A stretch of DNA of 64,000 nt from Labilibacter sediminis (GTDB lineage: Bacteria; Bacteroidota; Bacteroidia; Bacteroidales; Marinilabiliaceae), in assembly GCF_005877885.1 (NCBI RefSeq), contig NZ_VCHY01000003.1:310001-374000 (forward strand), read 5' to 3'. The position numbers were made by a program, and so were the translations under genes. The notes beneath the pieces are model-generated. The model did no database searches. It was not told the origin of the DNA and saw only the letters and a program-made list of their open reading frames with translations. Of this stretch, positions 26,949 to 37,432 are shown piece after piece. Numbering within the stretch: position 1 is the first letter of the stretch; the number at the start of each line of letters is the position of its first letter.

Positions 26949-27053
26949 TTATAAATGAATTCCTGTTTTTATTGCTTCTAATCTGGCTTCTACGTCAAAA
27001 TCGCCACAAATATAACTATTTAATATGGTTGTAATGGGGTGTATTATACGATT
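26949..27053 (-). pseudogene. Possible 3' remnant of a lost gene in the GT90/GT4 gap
   Basis: The 288-bp gap 26833-27120 holds a 34-codon stop-bounded frame on the minus strand. It reads like a protein C-terminus (TTILNSYICGDFDVEARLEA, then IKTGIHL and stop) and has no start codon. Such a tail suggests a glycan gene eroded by deletion. The rest of the gap shows nothing I can name. Chance is possible at this length. Confidence 0.3.
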
Positions 27054-27120
27054 TCATCACCATTATTAATATGTTATATTTACAGCACTTTGTAATAATA
27101 CTTTATTTAAGATTTTTATC

Positions 27121-28119
27121 ATGACATGGTTAGAGTTTTTAGTTTTTGGATGGAAGTATACTTCGTTTAACACTGCCAGGAAAAAGAAAAGAGTACCAGA
27201 AAAGGTTAATTCGATTCATTATGTGGTGCATGAAGGAACCAAAGATTGGATTCTTGGAGCAAAAGCACGTCGTCTTTCTAAATATTCAAATAGAGATGCA
27301 TCTGTGTTTTATTCAACTAAGTTTAATGATTTAAAGCCTGCAGATGCTTATTTTTTTCTGCATCCTAATTTGTATATCAAATCGCTACAGCGAAATGCCT
27401 GGTTAAAGCATTGTAAATGTATAGTCATGTTTACTCACCCGGAGTTTAAAAACAAGTTTTCCATAAAACATAGGGTGTATGTTTTAAATAAGGCTCATAA
27501 AGTTATTTTCTTAAATCGGGAGCATGCTGATTTAATGGTACACCACGGTTTAATAAAAAGTAAGGTGGAAATTATGCATTTAGCTTCTGATTCTGATATG
27601 TTTTTACCACATGACAGAACAAATGCTAAGGTTTGTGTTTCTATGGCATACTATAAGAGGAAAAATCCGTATTTACTGTTCGAGATTGTCAAAAAAATGC
27701 CACATCGAAATTTTCTGCTTATTGGAAAAAAGTGGGAGCAATTTGAGCATTGGGCCAAGCTAAAAGAACTGGCTAACTTTGAGTATCATGAAGGAATTTT
27801 ATATGAAAATTATCCTAAGTTATATGCCCAATGCGATGTCTTTTTATCTTCCTCTTATTTAGAAGGAGGACCTGTTCCTTTACTGGAAACTATGTTGTGT
27901 AATATGGTGCCTGTAGCTTCGAAAACCGGATATTGTACTGATATTATTAAGCATGGAGAAAATGGATTTTTATTTGATACAAATGCATCTGCTGATGATG
28001 TGATACCTCTGATCGATAAAGCCTATACATTACCTGTTAATACACGCGAAAGTGTAATTGATTTTACGTGGGAAAAATATGGAACTAAAATTGATGAATT
28101 GTTTGATATGAGAGAGTAG
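27121..28119 (+). CDS. Glycosyltransferase family 4-like
   Basis: The 332-aa protein has a GT-B fold with the GT4 C-terminal signature CDVFLSSSYLEGGPVPLLETMLCNMVPVAS, which I break here as CDVFLSSSYLEGG, PVPLLETML and PVASKTG. After it come DIIKHGENGFLF and a short C-terminal helix. The N-terminal domain is compact. The acceptor and donor are unknown. It is transcribed away from the GT90 gene and converges on the next glycosyltransferase, ending 2 bp from it. Confidence 0.83.
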   Translation: MTWLEFLVFGWKYTSFNTARKKKRVPEKVNSIHYVVHEGTKDWILGAKARRLSKYSNRDASVFYSTKFNDLKPADAYFFLHPNLYIKSLQRNAWLKHCKCIVMFTHPEFKNKFSIKHRVYVLNKAHKVIFLNREHADLMVHHGLIKSKVEIMHLASDSDMFLPHDRTNAKVCVSMAYYKRKNPYLLFEIVKKMPHRNFLLIGKKWEQFEHWAKLKELANFEYHEGILYENYPKLYAQCDVFLSSSYLEGGPVPLLETMLCNMVPVASKTGYCTDIIKHGENGFLFDTNASADDVIPLIDKAYTLPVNTRESVIDFTWEKYGTKIDELFDMRE

Positions 28120-28121
28120 CA

Positions 28122-29216
28122 TTATTTAGAAATTATTTCTTCTAAATAGCTATTAACCTTTTTAACGGACTCTTTTATATTAAAGTTTATCTCAATATGT
28201 TTTTGTGCTTTTTGGGCAATTTTATTGCGCTTTTCCGGATTTTGAACAAGGTATTCTATACTGTCGTATATAGATTTTGGATCTTCAACAGGAACAAATA
28301 ATCCGGTTTTTTTATCATCAATTAGTTCAAAAGCTCCATTAACAGGTGTTGAAATAACAGGTACCCCCTCTAACATCGATTCCAGAATTACATTGGGCAT
28401 TCCTTCGTATAAGGAAGGCAGTACAAATATATCTGCCCTTTTAAATAATGGATGAATAGATTCTTTAAATCCCAAAAAGAAGAAGGTATCTTCAAGATTG
28501 TGTTGAGCAATAAGTTTTGACAGATATGTATATTGTCTTCCTGTTCCTGCGATAAAAAACTTCCAGTTTTTATGATTTTCTTTGGCATATTTGGCTGCCA
28601 GAACCAGGTAACGGAATCCTTTTTGTTTATCGAGTCTTCCGGCACTTAAAATTATGGTAGTATCTTCATTTATCGAAGTAATGGTGGAATAGTCGAAGGT
28701 TGATTTTGCTGATCCATTGGCGGTAATACCATTGTAGATAACTTTTACAAAATTGTTGTCCCACCAACCAAAGCTGTCGTATAAATTCTTTAAAGAATTT
28801 GAATTGGTCAGGATACCATCAGAAAGATTTTTAAAAGTAAATTTATATTTCCATTTCTTTTTAATCAGCTGTACACCCTGGCGACCAATTACTTTTGGGC
28901 CATTGCTTATAATTCTTGAGGCAAAACCAGCAATACGAACATCCCTGTTTAAACTACCTATAACCACATCTGTTTTGGTTTTTTTTAAATATACAGCCAG
29001 CTTAAGAGAACTATATAAACTAAAATCGGTATTGTAAGAAAGATGAAGAATTTTTAATCCTGCATTTTTAGCCTTTCTTGCTAATATTGAATTTTTTCGA
29101 GCACCAATGGTGATATCATGACCCAGGGATTGAAGTCCAATGGCAGTATTAATAATCCATTTTTCTCCTCCACCCCATTTCTTTTTACCAATAGAGTTTA
29201 CAAAAAGTAAGGTCAT
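28122..29216 (-). CDS. Glycosyltransferase family 4
   Basis: This 364-aa GT-B enzyme begins with a glycine-rich acceptor loop (GKKKWGGGEKWIINTAIGL). It has the donor-site motifs LSAGRLDKQKGF, FFLGFKESIHPLFKRAD and FVLPSLYEGMPNVILESM, with GLFVPVEDP after them. This is the normal retaining GT4 layout. It likely adds a sugar to an LPS core or capsule intermediate. It lies 118 bp downstream of the heptosyltransferase-like gene on the same strand. Confidence 0.88.
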   Translation of the reverse strand: MTLLFVNSIGKKKWGGGEKWIINTAIGLQSLGHDITIGARKNSILARKAKNAGLKILHLSYNTDFSLYSSLKLAVYLKKTKTDVVIGSLNRDVRIAGFASRIISNGPKVIGRQGVQLIKKKWKYKFTFKNLSDGILTNSNSLKNLYDSFGWWDNNFVKVIYNGITANGSAKSTFDYSTITSINEDTTIILSAGRLDKQKGFRYLVLAAKYAKENHKNWKFFIAGTGRQYTYLSKLIAQHNLEDTFFFLGFKESIHPLFKRADIFVLPSLYEGMPNVILESMLEGVPVISTPVNGAFELIDDKKTGLFVPVEDPKSIYDSIEYLVQNPEKRNKIAQKAQKHIEINFNIKESVKKVNSYLEEIISK

Positions 29217-29250
29217 AAATATAGTCTAACAGGTGTTTTTTACGTTAGCT

Positions 29251-29258
29251 CAAAAATA
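29251..29258 (-). promoter_or_regulatory. Possible -7 element upstream of the GT4 gene
   Basis: TATTTTTG on the minus strand fits TAnnTTTG and would start transcription about 28 bases before the ATG at 29216. No -33 element is evident. Confidence 0.28.
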
Positions 29259-29334
29259 GAGTTTTAATTCGATACTTTGATTAAAACAGATATAAACAAT
29301 AAAAATTATTGATTTAAGTAACTATTTTTTAAGA

Positions 29335-30348
29335 TTAAGAGAACAGAGCTGAATGTTGTTTAATTTCATTAACCAATTGAATAGGTGTAATATCTGTTAA
29401 GCACTTTTTTACTTCTTTTAATTTACAATTGGTGCTTCCGTCTTTACTACATGGCTGACATGGAAGGTTTTGTTCAAAAATTTTCATTTTCTCACCCGAT
29501 GGATATCCAAATGCTGTTGGCCCGATTAACGCAATACCTGGCTTATTAAATAAATCAGCAGCATGTAAAAATCCGGTATCACCACTAATCACATATTTTG
29601 AATGTGCGGTGATACAAAAACTTTCTAATAGGTTGGTTTTACCGGCAAGGTTTGTGACACGTTCAGGTGCTGCTTCCATAATTTCTTTACAGAAATCATC
29701 TCCCGGACCAGCCAGAATAACAAAATTGAAATCGTTTAAAAGCGTCACAAGTTCTTTCCAGTATTCCACCGGCCATCTTTTAAGTTCCCACGCTGCTGAA
29801 GGAACCAAAGTTATGGTTTTATTTGGCTGATCTTTTAATAGGTCAGTGCATTTATTTTCGGTACCCTCTGGAAATACCCAGTTATTTTCAGGGGTAAAAA
29901 AATCAGAAATACCCCATTTCTTAACCGGATTTCTGAATGATTCAAATGACCTGAAAGGATTTGGTAAAAGATTTATCCTAAACTTAAATAGAAGTAAGCG
30001 TTTTAATCTTGTTTTTCTTCGGGTAATTAAATTTGTTCTTAAACCCAGTGGATTTAAAAAGGCTTTTAAAATATTTGATCGAATATTACTATGTGCATCG
30101 TAAATATGCGTATAGCCTTCTTTCTTTAGTTTTTTAGCTAATTTAATGAGACCTGTTATACCTAACTCCCGGTCAAATTCCCAAATATGATCTATTCTTG
30201 GATCTATTTTTATAAGGGAAGCAAGGTCTTTTCTAATAACCCAATGAATTTCGCTGTTTGGGTGATGATTTTTAAAACCACCCGTGACTGACATACACTG
30301 AATAATATCGCCAATTGAGCTAAAGCGAATAATAAGTATCTTTTCCAA
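29335..30348 (-). CDS. Glycosyltransferase family 9 (heptosyltransferase-like)
   Basis: The 337-aa protein starts EKILIIRFSSIGDIIQ, the typical N-terminus of WaaC/WaaF/WaaQ-type enzymes that build the LPS inner core from ADP-heptose. The C-terminal half has TLVPSAAWELKRWPVEYW, VISGDTGFLHAADLFNKPGI and ALIGPTAFGYPSG, and a cysteine pair in LPCQPCSKDG seen in many Bacteroidota members. The start must be the TTG at 30348, because no in-frame ATG lies near and the family begins exactly here. A TAGATTTG octamer overlaps this start but probably by chance. Confidence 0.9.
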   Translation of the reverse strand: MEKILIIRFSSIGDIIQCMSVTGGFKNHHPNSEIHWVIRKDLASLIKIDPRIDHIWEFDRELGITGLIKLAKKLKKEGYTHIYDAHSNIRSNILKAFLNPLGLRTNLITRRKTRLKRLLLFKFRINLLPNPFRSFESFRNPVKKWGISDFFTPENNWVFPEGTENKCTDLLKDQPNKTITLVPSAAWELKRWPVEYWKELVTLLNDFNFVILAGPGDDFCKEIMEAAPERVTNLAGKTNLLESFCITAHSKYVISGDTGFLHAADLFNKPGIALIGPTAFGYPSGEKMKIFEQNLPCQPCSKDGSTNCKLKEVKKCLTDITPIQLVNEIKQHSALFS

Positions 30349-30366
30349 ATCTATATATATGAATGC

Positions 30367-30400
30367 AAAAAACCGGTATCCAATCAGATAACGGTTTTAA
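30367..30400 (-). terminator. Intrinsic terminator after atpDC
   Basis: AAAACCG (30369-30375) pairs with CGGTTTT (30392-30398), with an inner ATC/GAT pairing. On the minus strand the stem is followed by a run of T. It lies between the atpC stop and the start of the GT9 gene and would end transcription of the ATP synthase genes. Confidence 0.65.
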
Positions 30401-30419
30401 TTTTATTTTTCTTTTCTAA

Positions 30420-30674
30420 TTATTTTTTTTCCGAATCAATGAGTACATAAGCTTTGTTGTTATTACACTCAAAAATACCACCCTCACATTCAAAAAAACT
30501 TTCTTTACCATCTTTACCAATCACCCGAATGGTTCCGTTATTTAAAACAGAAACTATGGGTGCATGGTTTTTAAGTACAGTAAATCGTCCATTAATTCCT
30601 GGTAATTGTATTAATCCAACATCTGAAGAATATAATACTGAATTCGGGGTGATAATTTCTAGATTTAAATCCAT
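30420..30674 (-). CDS. atpC: ATP synthase F1 epsilon subunit (short form)
   Basis: The 84-aa protein covers only the N-terminal beta-sandwich of the epsilon subunit: LEIITPNSVLYSSDVGLIQLPGINGRFTV, seen here as LEIITPNSVLYS, LIQLPG and FTVLKNHAPIV. The C-terminal helical hairpin that inhibits ATP hydrolysis in many bacteria is missing. It lies 5 bp downstream of atpD, as expected. Short epsilon subunits are, to my knowledge, usual in this phylum, so this is not a broken gene. Confidence 0.93.
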   Translation of the reverse strand: MDLNLEIITPNSVLYSSDVGLIQLPGINGRFTVLKNHAPIVSVLNNGTIRVIGKDGKESFFECEGGIFECNNNKAYVLIDSEKK

Positions 30675-30679
30675 AACAC

Positions 30680-32200
<1,521 letters not shown>

Positions 32201-32239
32201 TTAAGAATTGGGTAAAAGTTACAAATTATTTCAAAAGTA

Positions 32240-33214
32240 CTAGCTAATTCGCTGCATAAGTTTAGAGGCAAAATTAATTAACTCTTGCTTAACATCTTGA
32301 TTACCATTTATTTGATTGAGACTGTTGATAGCCAGGTTGTAATATTCATCCATCTTTTTCTGTGATGCTTTATCAACTCCCAGTTTTTGATAGATAGTTT
32401 TTACAGCAGCTATTTTTTCGTCCTGGGTAAATTCTTTTTTTGTAATCCAGCTATTTAACTCTTGTGCTTCTTCGTTTTTAGCTTTACCTATTGCAGTTAA
32501 CAGCAAAAACGTTTTTTTGTTTGCAACAATATCGCCCCCAATTTTTTTACCAAAAGTATCTTTTTCTCCAAATGAGTCCAGAAAGTCATCCTGCAATTGA
32601 AATGCGAGACCGATATTTAGCCCGAATTGATAGATTAATTCGGCTTCTTCTTTTGAAGCATTGGCTATAATTGCACCTGTTTTTAAACTTCCGGCTAACA
32701 ATATAGCAGTTTTAAGCCTGATCATTTCCAGGTATTCGTCAACAGTAACATCCATTCTGTCTTCAAAATCCATGTCGTACTGTTGTCCTTCGCAAACGCC
32801 TAGAGCCAATTCATTAAATAAATTAAATACTTCGGGTAGTTTGTTGTTATTGCACTTGCTAATCAGTTGATATGCTTTAACAAACATGGCATCGCCTGAT
32901 AGAATAGCAGCATTTTCGTTCCACTTTTTATGTACCGTTGGCATATTTCTTCTTACATCTGCATTATCCATAATATCGTCATGCAGTAATGTAAAATTAT
33001 GAAACACCTCAAGGCCTAATGCCGGGTAAATGGCTTCATCTATGTTACCATTGAATAGTTGAGCACCCATAAGGCAAAGAACTGGTCGGATTCTTTTTCC
33101 ACCCATGTTTAGTGTGTAGGCTATGGGCTCGTATAAATTTTTAGGTTCTCCAGTAAAATTTGTGGTATCCAATTTATGATTAACCAGTTCCTGAATTTGC
33201 TGAATATTTAGCAT
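32240..33214 (-). CDS. Trans-isoprenyl diphosphate synthase (polyprenyl synthetase family)
   Basis: The 324-aa enzyme elongates allylic diphosphates with isopentenyl diphosphate. The first aspartate-rich motif is LLHDDIMDNADVRRN (DDxxD) and the second is FQLQDDFLDSFG. GGKRIRP near the N-terminus binds the diphosphate. The residues before the first motif are bulky, and chain length (farnesyl, geranylgeranyl or longer) cannot be fixed by eye. Its ATG is immediately next to the stop of the exporter gene, so it is translated from the same mRNA. Confidence 0.93.
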   Translation of the reverse strand: MLNIQQIQELVNHKLDTTNFTGEPKNLYEPIAYTLNMGGKRIRPVLCLMGAQLFNGNIDEAIYPALGLEVFHNFTLLHDDIMDNADVRRNMPTVHKKWNENAAILSGDAMFVKAYQLISKCNNNKLPEVFNLFNELALGVCEGQQYDMDFEDRMDVTVDEYLEMIRLKTAILLAGSLKTGAIIANASKEEAELIYQFGLNIGLAFQLQDDFLDSFGEKDTFGKKIGGDIVANKKTFLLLTAIGKAKNEEAQELNSWITKKEFTQDEKIAAVKTIYQKLGVDKASQKKMDEYYNLAINSLNQINGNQDVKQELINFASKLMQRIS

Positions 33215-35614
33215 TTAATCAATCTCCTTTTTTGTGTTTTGAATTTTTAAATCGTCCAACTCAATATCTTCATCCTCATTATAAATATGCAATAAAGGTT
33301 CTTTAAACGATTTATTGGTGATGTGTTTTTCCAGGGTTAATAACAACGAAGGTAGCAAAATTAGATTGGATAAAAGTGCTATTAAAAGTGTTACTGCTAC
33401 TAGTATACCCAGAGCTACTGTGCCACCAAATTCGGAAAATCCAAATATTCCAAATCCAAAAAACAGTATAATAGAAGTATAAATCATACTTACACCTGTT
33501 TCTTTTAATGCTAGCACAACAGCTGCTTTAATACTCCAATTGGTTTCGCTAAGCTCTTGTCGGTATTTCGCCAGATAATGAATGGTGTCATCAACAGAAA
33601 TACCAAATGCAATACTAAAAACCAATATTGTAGAAGGTTTTATAGGTATTCCGAAATATCCCATTAATGCGGCTGTCATCACAAGTGGTATTAAATTAGG
33701 AATTAACGAAACCAATACCATTCTTTTAGATGAAAACATCCAGGCCATAAAAGAGGCGATAAGAACCACTGCCAAAAATAAACTAACAAATAAATTGCGA
33801 ATCAAATATTTAGTACCCTTAAAGAATAATACGCTCGCACCTGTTACTGATGTATTGTACCTTTCTTTAGGAAAAATTTCGTTTAAGTTTTCTGTTACCA
33901 AATCATTTAAGTCCGACATTTTTGTGGTTCCAACGTCTTTCATTCTAAAACTTAAACGCGTTTTTTGCTTTGTTGAATCAATAAATGTATTGATTAAATT
34001 TTGTTGTTCTCCCCCACTTTTAGACACGTATGAAAGTAGAAAATTTCGTTCCTGGTTATTCGGGATACCGAAGTACTTTGGATTACCATTATAAAATCCC
34101 TGGCGAGCAAACTTAACAACCTCAGATAAAGAAAGTGCTTTTGATATATCCGGATGTGAAGAGATTTCAGCATGCAGCTGATCCATTCTTTTAAGATTGC
34201 TGGTTTTTAAAACACTATTCGGTTTTTTTGTGTCAATCATAATTTCCATTGGCATTAAGCCGTCAAAGTTTTCTTCAAAAAACTTTAAATCGGTATAAAG
34301 CGGATCATCATGCGGAATGTCATCGAGCATATAACCGGTGGTTTTAATCATCGAAATACCAATAAACCCTAAAAGAAGAATAGCTCCTGTAGTTATATAT
34401 ACTGTGTTTCTATGATTTAAGGATATATGTACCAGTTTATCTACAATATTATTAACGGCTTTATTGTCCAGGTGGTTTAGGTGTCTTTCTTTTGGGGCCG
34501 ATAAAAAGCTAAAAATAATAGGTATCAAAAGTAACGATAGTATAAAAACACCAATAATATTAATTGCAGCAATAATACCAAACTCAACCAATATTCTGCT
34601 ACTGGTAAAAATAAAAGTAGCAAAACCGGAAGCTGTAGTTAAGTTGGTTAAGAAAGTAGCATTACCAATTTTTCTGATAACTCTTTGAAGCGCTTTTATT
34701 TTATTGCCATGTTTACGGTATTCCTGATGGTATTTATTTAGGAGGAATACAGAGTTAGGTATACCAATAACAATAATTAGCGGAGGTATCATACCAGTTA
34801 AAATGGTAATTTTAAAGCCTAGCAGTGCCTGAGTTCCTAAAGCCCAAATAACGGCAATAACGACAACCAACATCGAAAATATTACCACTTTAAATGATCG
34901 AAAAAACATAAATATAATCACGGCAGTAATTCCTAGTGCCATGAAAATAAACATATTGAGTTCTTTTTTGATCATTTCGGCTGTGGTTACCCTTATAAAA
35001 GGCAGGCCCGAATAACGAATATTTATTTTAGATTTGAGTGTATATACATCACCTGCTTCTACAATTTTGTTTACCAATTCAACTCTTTCCGGACTTTGTA
35101 AAATTTCAGGATCAAGAGTTATCGCCATTAAATAGCAAAAGCTTTCTTGGTTGTATAAAGTTCCTTTGTAAAACGGAAGGCTAAACAAATGTTCTTTTAG
35201 TGAGTCAAGTTCGTATTGCGACGAAACCTGATCATTAAATATAGGTTCTATTTCAAACCGTTTCTTTTCTTTGTTTTTGATTAAATCATAAGCTTCTGAC
35301 ACAGAAAAAACAGAACTTACGCCTTTTATTGAATCAATACCTTTGCTAAAATTTATCCAGTTCCTGTAATTATTCAGTCTAAAAAAATCTTTATCCTTTA
35401 TACCAATAACCATTAGGTTTCCTTCATTACCAAAAACCTCTTCAAAAGCTTCATATTCTAAATATGCCGGATCGTCTTCGGGTAATAAGGGAGCATATTG
35501 ATATGACATTTGAACATCGCCGGCTTTATATCCCATAAATACTGTGATGCCTAATAAAATGGTAAGAAGTAGAATTCTATTTCTTAGTATAGTGCGTGCT
35601 ATGAAAATCCACAT
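33215..35614 (-). CDS. RND/MMPL superfamily exporter (patched-like)
   Basis: This 799-aa protein has the duplicated RND layout. There is one N-terminal helix, a periplasmic domain (about 35-220), a five- to six-helix block with GITAVIIFMFF and FLLNKYHQEYRKHG, then a second helix, periplasmic domain and helix block with FGISVDDTIHYLAKYR. The GxSxDxxxH motif in the second block carries the proton-relay Asp. It belongs to the MMPL/HAE3 branch, which moves lipids or hopanoid-like molecules, unlike tripartite drug pumps. No membrane-fusion protein is nearby. The adjoining polyprenyl synthase suggests an isoprenoid or lipid substrate (inference). Confidence 0.85.
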   Translation of the reverse strand: MWIFIARTILRNRILLLTILLGITVFMGYKAGDVQMSYQYAPLLPEDDPAYLEYEAFEEVFGNEGNLMVIGIKDKDFFRLNNYRNWINFSKGIDSIKGVSSVFSVSEAYDLIKNKEKKRFEIEPIFNDQVSSQYELDSLKEHLFSLPFYKGTLYNQESFCYLMAITLDPEILQSPERVELVNKIVEAGDVYTLKSKINIRYSGLPFIRVTTAEMIKKELNMFIFMALGITAVIIFMFFRSFKVVIFSMLVVVIAVIWALGTQALLGFKITILTGMIPPLIIVIGIPNSVFLLNKYHQEYRKHGNKIKALQRVIRKIGNATFLTNLTTASGFATFIFTSSRILVEFGIIAAINIIGVFILSLLLIPIIFSFLSAPKERHLNHLDNKAVNNIVDKLVHISLNHRNTVYITTGAILLLGFIGISMIKTTGYMLDDIPHDDPLYTDLKFFEENFDGLMPMEIMIDTKKPNSVLKTSNLKRMDQLHAEISSHPDISKALSLSEVVKFARQGFYNGNPKYFGIPNNQERNFLLSYVSKSGGEQQNLINTFIDSTKQKTRLSFRMKDVGTTKMSDLNDLVTENLNEIFPKERYNTSVTGASVLFFKGTKYLIRNLFVSLFLAVVLIASFMAWMFSSKRMVLVSLIPNLIPLVMTAALMGYFGIPIKPSTILVFSIAFGISVDDTIHYLAKYRQELSETNWSIKAAVVLALKETGVSMIYTSIILFFGFGIFGFSEFGGTVALGILVAVTLLIALLSNLILLPSLLLTLEKHITNKSFKEPLLHIYNEDEDIELDDLKIQNTKKEID

Positions 35615-35643
35615 ATGATTATAAAAAAGAAAGAGTATATGAG

Positions 35644-36720
35644 TTATGAATTTGTAATGATGAGTCCTTCAATATCCACCAATAAATTTTCTATTGAAAA
35701 TTCAGTATTAACTATCTGTATGTCAGCGTTTCTTATCGATTCAGTTACAAGTTTATGTACTTTATTTATGTCAGTTTTATTTTTTACGTAAATCTTAACT
35801 GATTTAAAATGTTCTTTAAGAGGTGTTTGATCTGATATTGTAATTTTATTTCTTTCGAGATTCGATGATTCGATATGTTCCAATAGCGCCTGTAGTGTTG
35901 ATAAAGTTTGTTGTTCTACATCATCTGAAGAATTAGCAATATCCTGTTTTGTGCTTGCTGCATTGGCTAACCAAATTTCTTTGTTTTCAGTTTCAATGTA
36001 TTTACCACAAGCCAAATTATCAATATTTCTTATTGTTTTTGTTACATCAAGGTGATTGCTAAAAGCATAAAAATCAATAGTTACATTACCAAACTTACAT
36101 TCACTGTTAGTTTCTAAGGGCATTCCACTAACAAAAAGCGGAGCTTCATAAAAGAATTCTTTTATCTCATTAAATACTTGCTCACATGGCTTGTTATTTC
36201 CATCATAATTAGATGTACCTCCAATTTGCGGAATATAGTTCCATTGACGATATATATGCCCAAAGTTTAGCTCTTCAGCCATTAGTATTTGCTCGGCAAA
36301 ATCAAAACAACGCTGTGTGCTAAATAATAACGAATCTTCACTAAACTGAATACCGCCTGATATAATTTCAAAACCATTATTGTGTGAAATAGTAACGTAT
36401 GGATGCTTTAAAATACTTTTATATTTTAAATCATTTTTATTGCTCCACAATTGGTACTCAATAGCAAAGTTATCTTCGTTATGTGGAGCTTGTGAAATTA
36501 TGGTATAAGCAGGAATATCTTTTTTATATATGTCTTTAATGATGTCTGATATGGTATTGTATTCATCCGAAAAGTTTTCTGCTTTCGATGAATTTAAATA
36601 AAAACACAGTTTTACTACAGCCTTATCGCTTGTTTTTTTATTAATAGCAAAAAGAGTATTTCTAACTTTTGCTTCAAATGAATTCCCCTCTTGTGAATTA
36701 ATATTTCCTATAATTCTCAT
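35644..36720 (-). CDS. Chorismatase-like / tandem YjgF-fold protein
   Basis: I do not recognise this 358-aa protein with certainty. The central stretch AEQILMAEELNFGHIYRQWNYIPQI followed by EQVFNEIKEFFYEA (quoted in parts: FGHIYRQWNYIPQI, EQVFNEIKEFF) closely follows the FkbO/Hyg5/XanB2 chorismatase pattern (RxWNYxPxI...FN). In those enzymes two YjgF-like domains cleave chorismate. The C-terminal 60 residues (KSVKIYVKNKTDINKVHKLV) also look YjgF-like. If active it would make a hydroxybenzoate or dihydrodiol for quinone, pigment or aryl-lipid synthesis. It is the first gene of the leftward unit with the RND/MMPL exporter. Confidence 0.5.
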   Translation of the reverse strand: MRIIGNINSQEGNSFEAKVRNTLFAINKKTSDKAVVKLCFYLNSSKAENFSDEYNTISDIIKDIYKKDIPAYTIISQAPHNEDNFAIEYQLWSNKNDLKYKSILKHPYVTISHNNGFEIISGGIQFSEDSLLFSTQRCFDFAEQILMAEELNFGHIYRQWNYIPQIGGTSNYDGNNKPCEQVFNEIKEFFYEAPLFVSGMPLETNSECKFGNVTIDFYAFSNHLDVTKTIRNIDNLACGKYIETENKEIWLANAASTKQDIANSSDDVEQQTLSTLQALLEHIESSNLERNKITISDQTPLKEHFKSVKIYVKNKTDINKVHKLVTESIRNADIQIVNTEFSIENLLVDIEGLIITNS

Positions 36721-36734
36721 TCCTATATCAGTAT

Positions 36735-36754
36735 TATATTTGGCAGCAAATTTA
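36735..36754. promoter_or_regulatory. Divergent promoter-like octamers
   Basis: TATATTTG (36735-36742, plus) and TAAATTTG (36747-36754, read on the minus strand) both fit TAnnTTTG in the 182-bp gap between the two divergent operons. Neither has a clear -33 TTG. The minus element lies about 27 bp before the chorismatase-like start. Confidence 0.28.
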
Positions 36755-36902
36755 TCTCTTTTATCCGTTTAGCGATATATTAAATTGTTTATTTTTTGAA
36801 AGGAAGTTTGTTTTTCAACATTTTATTAACAAAAACAGTAACCAATTGGCAAGAACCAGCGTAGTAGTGGGAGGAAAACAATTAATTTAACGGAATTGTG
36901 TT

Positions 36903-37415
36903 ATGAAAAAAATATACTTATTTTTATTTTTTTTATTGCTCATGCCTTGTCTTAGTCATGCGCAAGTAGAGAAGTATAAGTCTGTTTTTACGCTGAATTT
37001 TATTCGATATATCGGATGGCCGGAGGATGCAAAAAACGGTGACTTTGTAATTGGAGTTTTAAAAGATGCAAAGATTGCAGATTGGTTAACGAAGCAATCT
37101 GGAGGTAAAAAATTTGGCTATCAAAATGTGGTCATTAAACAGTTTAAATCGGTTGATGAAATGGTGGATTGTCAGGTTTTATATGTATCTGCCAATATAA
37201 ATTTCTCAAGACACTCTGCAACCATTAAAAGTAAGCTTGGTAAAAGTTCGTTAATCATAACTGAAACCGAAGGAGCTACTAAACATGGGGCAGTTATTAA
37301 CTTTGTTGTGAGAGAAAATAATTTAAAGTTTGAAATTCACGATTCAAATGCTCAGGCTTTAGGATTAAGTATTAGTTCGAAACTGGCGAATATGGCGGCA
37401 GCCATTAAGATGTAA
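36903..37415 (+). CDS. YfiR family periplasmic protein
   Basis: The 170-aa protein has a signal peptide (cleaved after LSHAQ) and the YfiR/DUF4154 core YKSVFTLNFIRYIGWPEDA, FVIGVL, LYVSANI and SLIITETEG. In Pseudomonas YfiR binds and restrains the diguanylate cyclase YfiN in the periplasm. Here no GGDEF protein is present; the next gene, 17 bp away, is a chemoreceptor with a periplasmic domain. I infer that this protein senses periplasmic or redox conditions and signals through that receptor. It opens a 22-kb run of plus-strand genes. Confidence 0.85.
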   Translation: MKKIYLFLFFLLLMPCLSHAQVEKYKSVFTLNFIRYIGWPEDAKNGDFVIGVLKDAKIADWLTKQSGGKKFGYQNVVIKQFKSVDEMVDCQVLYVSANINFSRHSATIKSKLGKSSLIITETEGATKHGAVINFVVRENNLKFEIHDSNAQALGLSISSKLANMAAAIKM

Positions 37416-37432
37416 CCTAATTAATTATAATA

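Noticed and set aside
28753-29037. Plus-strand frames opposite the glycosyltransferase genes
   Set aside because: They lie entirely within well-supported genes on the other strand and show no domain features.
30346-30353. TAGATTTG octamer as a promoter of the GT9 gene
   Set aside because: It overlaps the required TTG start codon, so a transcript from it would begin inside the gene; no -33 element at the right distance.
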